Source: Bryobacteraceae bacterium | Lineage (GTDB): Bacteria; Acidobacteriota; Terriglobia; Bryobacterales; Bryobacteraceae | Length of the DNA: 64,000 nucleotides | Direction of reading: 5' to 3' | NCBI GenBank assembly: GCA_041394945.1 | Contig: JAWKHH010000004.1 | Coordinates: 310,001 to 374,000 of the forward strand | In this document: piece after piece, positions 61,085 through 64,000 of the stretch | Layout: each line of letters begins with the position of its first letter | How positions within the stretch are numbered: the first letter of the stretch is position 1 | The notes under the pieces: model-generated | What the model saw: the letters and a program-made list of their open reading frames with translations, nothing else | Databases searched by the model: none | Told to the model about the DNA's origin: nothing | Position numbers and translations under genes: made by a program

Positions 61085-61870
61085 CTAGGCTACAATGCGC
61101 GTGCCGATCGTCTCGCCCGCCAGCAGCCGCGCCACAATCCCGCTCTCCGCCCCCGGCGCGATCACCACCTCACCCACGCCGCCGTCGAGCGCCCGGTGCG
61201 CCGCCTCGAGCTTCGCCTGCATGCCGCCGCTCGCCACCCCATCGGCGATCAACCGCGCGCTCTCCGCCCGCGTCAACCGCGGCAGCACCGTCTTCGATCC
61301 ATCCATCACCCCCGCGACATCCGTGAGAAACAGCAGCTTCGACGCCGCGAATCCAGCCGCGCACGCCGCCGCCATCTGGTCCGCGTTCACGTTATAGATC
61401 CCGCCGTTCCGGTCCCCCGCAACGCACGCCACCACCGGCAGATACCCGTTCGCCGTCAGCACGTCGAGCAGCCCGGCGTTCGATCGCACCGGCCGCCCCA
61501 CCTGCCCCAGTTCCTCGCTCCACTGCTCGGCCTCGGTCAGGCACGCGTCGATCCCGGTGAGTCCCACCGCCATCGAACCCGCCGCCACCAGCGACGCCAC
61601 AAACTGATGGTTCACCGTTCCGGCGAATACCTTCAGCACCGCGTCGATCACCTCCGGCGTGCTCACCCGCAGCCCGCCCACGAACCGGCTCTCCACACCC
61701 CTCTCAGTGAGAAACCGCGTCATCTGCTTGCCGCCTCCGTGCACTACCGTCATCCGCGGATACTGAGCCGCCACCGCCGCGATCTCACCCGCCAGCCGCG
61801 CTCGCGACGCGTCGTCATCGAGCAGCGTGCCCCCCAGCTTGACCAGGACCGTCGTGCTACCCGTGCTCAC
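61085..61870 (-). CDS. argB: Acetylglutamate kinase ArgB
   Basis: A 261-residue amino-acid kinase phosphorylating N-acetylglutamate. Motifs: VLVKLGGTLL (catalytic Lys near residue 11), VVHGGGKQMTRFL, RFVGGLRVS, YNVNADQMAAACAAG, LTDVAGVMDG and the ATP-site GGMQAKLEAA. The short N-terminus lacks the extension linked to arginine-sensitive hexamers, so it may not be feedback-inhibited. GTG 61870 overlaps the argC stop (GTGA), fixing the start and coupling translation. Confidence 0.95.
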   Translation of the reverse strand: MSTGSTTVLVKLGGTLLDDDASRARLAGEIAAVAAQYPRMTVVHGGGKQMTRFLTERGVESRFVGGLRVSTPEVIDAVLKVFAGTVNHQFVASLVAAGSMAVGLTGIDACLTEAEQWSEELGQVGRPVRSNAGLLDVLTANGYLPVVACVAGDRNGGIYNVNADQMAAACAAGFAASKLLFLTDVAGVMDGSKTVLPRLTRAESARLIADGVASGGMQAKLEAAHRALDGGVGEVVIAPGAESGIVARLLAGETIGTRIVA

Positions 61871-62874
61871 AGAAGCCCCGCCGTTTCGTCCATCCCAAGC
61901 ATCAGGTTCATGTTCTGCACCGCCTGCCCGGCCGCGCCCTTCACCAGATTATCGATCGCCGCCACCACCACGCCGCGCCCCGTCCCGGCATCGAACTTCA
62001 CCCCGATGTCGCAGAAGTTCGAATGGTTCACCGCCGCCACGTCCGGAACCTTCCCCGGATCGTACAACCGCACGAACGGCTCGCTCGCGTACTTCGCCTC
62101 GTACCAGCCGGCAATCTCCTCGGCGGTCGCGCCCGGCGCCCGAAAATAGATCGTCTCCAGAATCCCGCGATGAATCGGAATCAACTGCGCCGTGAAGCTG
62201 AACTCCGCCTCCGCGAGCCCCGTGTTCATCAACACCTCCGGCACATGCCGATGATCCAGTAACGAGTACGCCGAAAAGTTCTCCGTCACCTCGCAGAAGC
62301 TCGTCTTCAAGCTCGGCTTCCGCCCCGCCCCGCTCACTCCGGACTTCGCGTCGCACACGATCCCCGCCGCCCGATCCACCTTTCCACTCCCCGCCAGCGG
62401 CGCAATCGCCAGCGAAGCCGCCGTCGGATAGCATCCCGGATTCGCCACCAGCCGCGCGCCGGCGACCTTCGTCCGATCGAGTTCCGGCAGCCCATACACC
62501 GCCTCCCCCAGCAACTCCGGCTGCGTGTGCGGCTCCTTGTACCAGCGCGTGTAGTTCTCCACCGTCCGCAGCCGGAACGCCCCGCTCAGATCCACCACCC
62601 GCGCCCCCGTCTCGAGCATCCTCTCGGCGAGTTCCATCGAAACATCCGCCGGCGTCGCCAGAAACACAACCGCCAGACCTTCCGCGTGAACCGCTTCCGG
62701 CGTACACGCCAACCGCCGCGGACCCTTCGCGTCACGCGGACGCGCCCGGTCTTCTGAATCCGCGCGATGCTCCAGCAGCACCGGCTCCACCTGCGGATGC
62801 CGTTCCAGGATTTGAATCAGCTCGGCGCCGGAATAGCCGCGGAAGCCGACGATGCCGACAGCATATTTATTCAT
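61867..62874 (-). CDS. argC: N-acetyl-gamma-glutamyl-phosphate reductase ArgC
   Basis: A 335-residue NADPH-dependent reductase. The nucleotide-binding start is YAVGIVGFRGYSGAELIQIL, the catalytic Cys is in VANPGCYPTAASLAIAPL (about residue 145), and the catalytic His region is TAQLIPIHRGILETIY. ATG 62874 gives the usual family N-terminus, with NADPH-binding strand beginning at residue 4; in-frame ATGs at 62895 and 62907 are possible, and GGAGG stands 12 bases before the latter. The ATG lies within an AT-rich perfect palindrome (62863-62890), the likely operator. It is first in argC-argB-GNAT-dapF. Confidence 0.93.
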   Translation of the reverse strand: MNKYAVGIVGFRGYSGAELIQILERHPQVEPVLLEHRADSEDRARPRDAKGPRRLACTPEAVHAEGLAVVFLATPADVSMELAERMLETGARVVDLSGAFRLRTVENYTRWYKEPHTQPELLGEAVYGLPELDRTKVAGARLVANPGCYPTAASLAIAPLAGSGKVDRAAGIVCDAKSGVSGAGRKPSLKTSFCEVTENFSAYSLLDHRHVPEVLMNTGLAEAEFSFTAQLIPIHRGILETIYFRAPGATAEEIAGWYEAKYASEPFVRLYDPGKVPDVAAVNHSNFCDIGVKFDAGTGRGVVVAAIDNLVKGAAGQAVQNMNLMLGMDETAGLL

Positions 62875-62890
62875 CGCTGTGAATAAATAT
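62863..62890. promoter_or_regulatory. AT-rich 11-bp inverted repeat over the argC start, ARG-box-like operator
   Basis: ATATTTATTCA (62863-62873) and TGAATAAATAT (62880-62890) are exact reverse complements, separated by TCGCTG. Each arm reads TGAATAAATAT outward, close to half or more of the E. coli/B. subtilis ARG box (TGAAT-four A/T-ATTCA). This is a marked AT island in GC-rich DNA and covers the argC ATG at 62874. It could bind an ArgR-type repressor, or form an RNA hairpin hiding the start codon. Confidence 0.5.
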
Positions 62891-62944
62891 ACCATGCCGC
62901 GGCGCATGAAGACGCTCGGCCTCCGCGCGTCGCGCCAGCGGAAC

Positions 62945-63532
62945 TCAGTTCTGCGCCGTACGCAGACGAACCGCCACGCCCACCCCGGCGCCTACGATCA
63001 TCAGCGCCGCTGTTCCCGGCTCCGGAACCTCCGGAGGCGGCGGGTCGAACGTCACCGGCGGCGGGTTCACCGGATTCCGCAGCGAGTCCGAAATGAACGT
63101 GTTGTCGCTCTTGATGAAGTACGCCTTGCTCTGCACGTCCGGAGCCATCGACGTCAGCGACACGTAGTAGATCAGCCCCGCCTGCAGCGAAAACGGCGCC
63201 GGAAACAGAAACGTGTGCAGCGAGAACTGGCCGCAGTTGCCGGCCTGCGCGCAAAACTGGCTGTGGTCGAGCGTCACCGACGTCAGCAGCGTCCCCGCTG
63301 CGCTCATCCCCTGGTACAGCGCCAGCGTGATCGTATCCGACGCGCTGCTGCCCGCCTTCATCTCGAACAGCCCGCCCGAAAGCTGGAAGTCGACGTTCGG
63401 CAAGAACAACCACTCCGAAGTATGATCGGTATCGATCTGCGTTTGAGCCCCGGTGTGATCGGTGGCGACATAAAACGTCGCCTGCGAAGACACCGCGGCT
63501 GTAAGAAACAGCACTGCCGCTCTGATTTTCAC
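62945..63532 (-). CDS. PEP-CTERM sorted exoprotein
   Basis: A 195-residue secreted protein: signal peptide (KIRAAVLFLTAAVSSQA), a beta-rich body (about 20-160) with two Cys, and a C-terminal sorting signal VPEPGTAALMIVGAGVGVAVRLR (about 168-190: VPEP, hydrophobic helix, Arg). Exosortase would cleave or process it for surface or extracellular-matrix attachment; no exosortase gene is in the window. The start is GTG 63532. The body's function is not recognisable. The 141 bases upstream contain no gene. Confidence 0.82.
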   Translation of the reverse strand: MKIRAAVLFLTAAVSSQATFYVATDHTGAQTQIDTDHTSEWLFLPNVDFQLSGGLFEMKAGSSASDTITLALYQGMSAAGTLLTSVTLDHSQFCAQAGNCGQFSLHTFLFPAPFSLQAGLIYYVSLTSMAPDVQSKAYFIKSDNTFISDSLRNPVNPPPVTFDPPPPEVPEPGTAALMIVGAGVGVAVRLRTAQN

Positions 63533-63673
63533 TGGTTCGCTCTCTTTTCCCGAACGTAGCGGGATTTTCTGCGCGGTGCTAGAACCCTGGTTGCGGGTGG
63601 CAATGGATCGAAGGTTTCAGCGCGCGTCCCAAACGAGGGCTCCCATTGATCGGAATTCCCGCCCGCCGGAACC

Positions 63674-64000
63674 CTACTCGTAGTGCAGCGCCCGGTTCGG
63701 ATCCACCCGCGTCGCCCGCACCGCCGGCGCCCACGCCGCCGCCAACGCCACCACCGCCAACGCTGCCGCCGCCAGCCCATACAGACCCGCGCTCGCCGGA
63801 GCGATCTCCTCCATCGCCGCCGCCACCGCCCGCGACGCGCCCATTGCCAGCGCCACTCCCCCCGCCGTCCCCACCGCCAGCATCCACGCCGCCTCCCGCA
63901 GCACCATCCGCCGCACGTCCCCGCCCGTCGCCCCAATCGCCATCCGGATCCCGATCTCCCGCGTCCGCCGCGCCACGTTGAACGCCATCACCCCATAGAG
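63674..64000 (-). CDS. ADOP/MacB-type ABC transporter permease, C-terminal fragment (cut by window end)
   Basis: The frame runs off the right edge; 108 or so residues are visible. It begins within LYGVMAFNVARRTREIGIRMAIGATGGDVRRMVLREAAWML, the highly conserved C-terminal FtsX-domain segment of acidobacterial-duplicated-orphan (ADOP) permeases, and ends with AAWAPAVRATRVDPNRALHYE. Two membrane helices lie between. A complete ADOP permease is about 800-900 residues with eight helices and no adjacent ATPase. It may export macrolides, peptides or lipids; nothing specific can be said. Confidence 0.88.
   Translation of the reverse strand, partial: LYGVMAFNVARRTREIGIRMAIGATGGDVRRMVLREAAWMLAVGTAGGVALAMGASRAVAAAMEEIAPASAGLYGLAAAALAVVALAAAWAPAVRATRVDPNRALHYE

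Noticed and set aside
60167..62149. Plus-strand 660-codon open frame across dapF, the GNAT gene and argB/argC
   Set aside because: Its translation is extremely Arg/Pro/His-rich and lies antisense to four recognisable enzymes, so it is a composition artefact.

Overview
The window comes from a GC-rich bacterial chromosome, most likely Acidobacteriota of the Solibacter/Bryobacter type (Bryobacterales). This is inferred from gene content: large CarboxypepD_reg-type TonB-dependent receptors, paired DUF1501/DUF1549-DUF1553 and DUF1552/DUF1592 secreted proteins, BACON-domain surface protein, a PEP-CTERM protein and an ADOP/MacB-type permease. No rRNA, tRNA, CRISPR array or insertion sequence was recognised.

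Layout. 1-13 kb: a small unknown gene, a TonB-dependent receptor, a secreted Gfo/Idh/MocA oxidoreductase, a seven-heme TPR cytochrome with no clear start, and a tandem pair of TonB receptors, one intact (9158-12394) and one decayed by three internal deletions (6861-9087). 12.5-18.2 kb: sugar-phosphate isomerase plus thioredoxin-like protein, DUF1232 protein, HDOD protein, and an ABC-2 exporter pair. 18.2-22.1 kb: a low-GC upstream region and a 1210-residue modular surface protein with six disulfide-type repeats, two BACON domains and two further repeats. 22.1-30 kb: beta-propeller lipoprotein, a kinase-phosphatase like Pnkp but without ligase, a DUF1592-DUF1552 operon, a MatB-like acyl-CoA ligase and a gutted acyltransferase-3 gene. 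30-35.5 kb: LacI regulator and an operon of Wzm/Wzt-type exporter, a type Vd patatin autotransporter (probable CTG start) and an esterase. 35.6-37.8 kb: SnoaL-like protein and lepA.

37.9-46.6 kb is the histidine operon, read leftwards as hisI-hisG-hisD-hisC-HAD phosphatase-hisB-hisH-hisF-hisA followed by a small membrane protein and a PQQ-type propeller. Most junctions overlap by 1-4 bases or are a few bases apart. Upstream lies an unannotated 19-codon reading frame, MRLRSHARPHRFHLHHLHR, containing six histidine codons, just after an extended -10 promoter and before mutually exclusive stem-loops. This looks like a his attenuator leader and is the most interesting regulatory find here. The HAD protein is the best candidate for the missing histinol-phosphate phosphatase; hisE was not found.

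46.6-58.2 kb: SPL-like radical SAM protein, ALDH7-type dehydrogenase and a region-4-like helix-turn-helix protein in one tight unit; an alkaline-phosphatase-superfamily protein; a CNNM/CorC protein and a penicillin acylase with starts only five bases apart; cytochrome c'; and a DUF1549/DUF1553-DUF1501 operon. 58.3-62.9 kb: nucleotide-sugar dehydrogenase and argC-argB-GNAT-dapF. The dapF product has serine at both catalytic cysteine positions, and argC starts inside an AT-rich palindrome resembling paired ARG boxes. The right end holds a PEP-CTERM protein and the C-terminus of an ADOP-type permease cut by the window edge.
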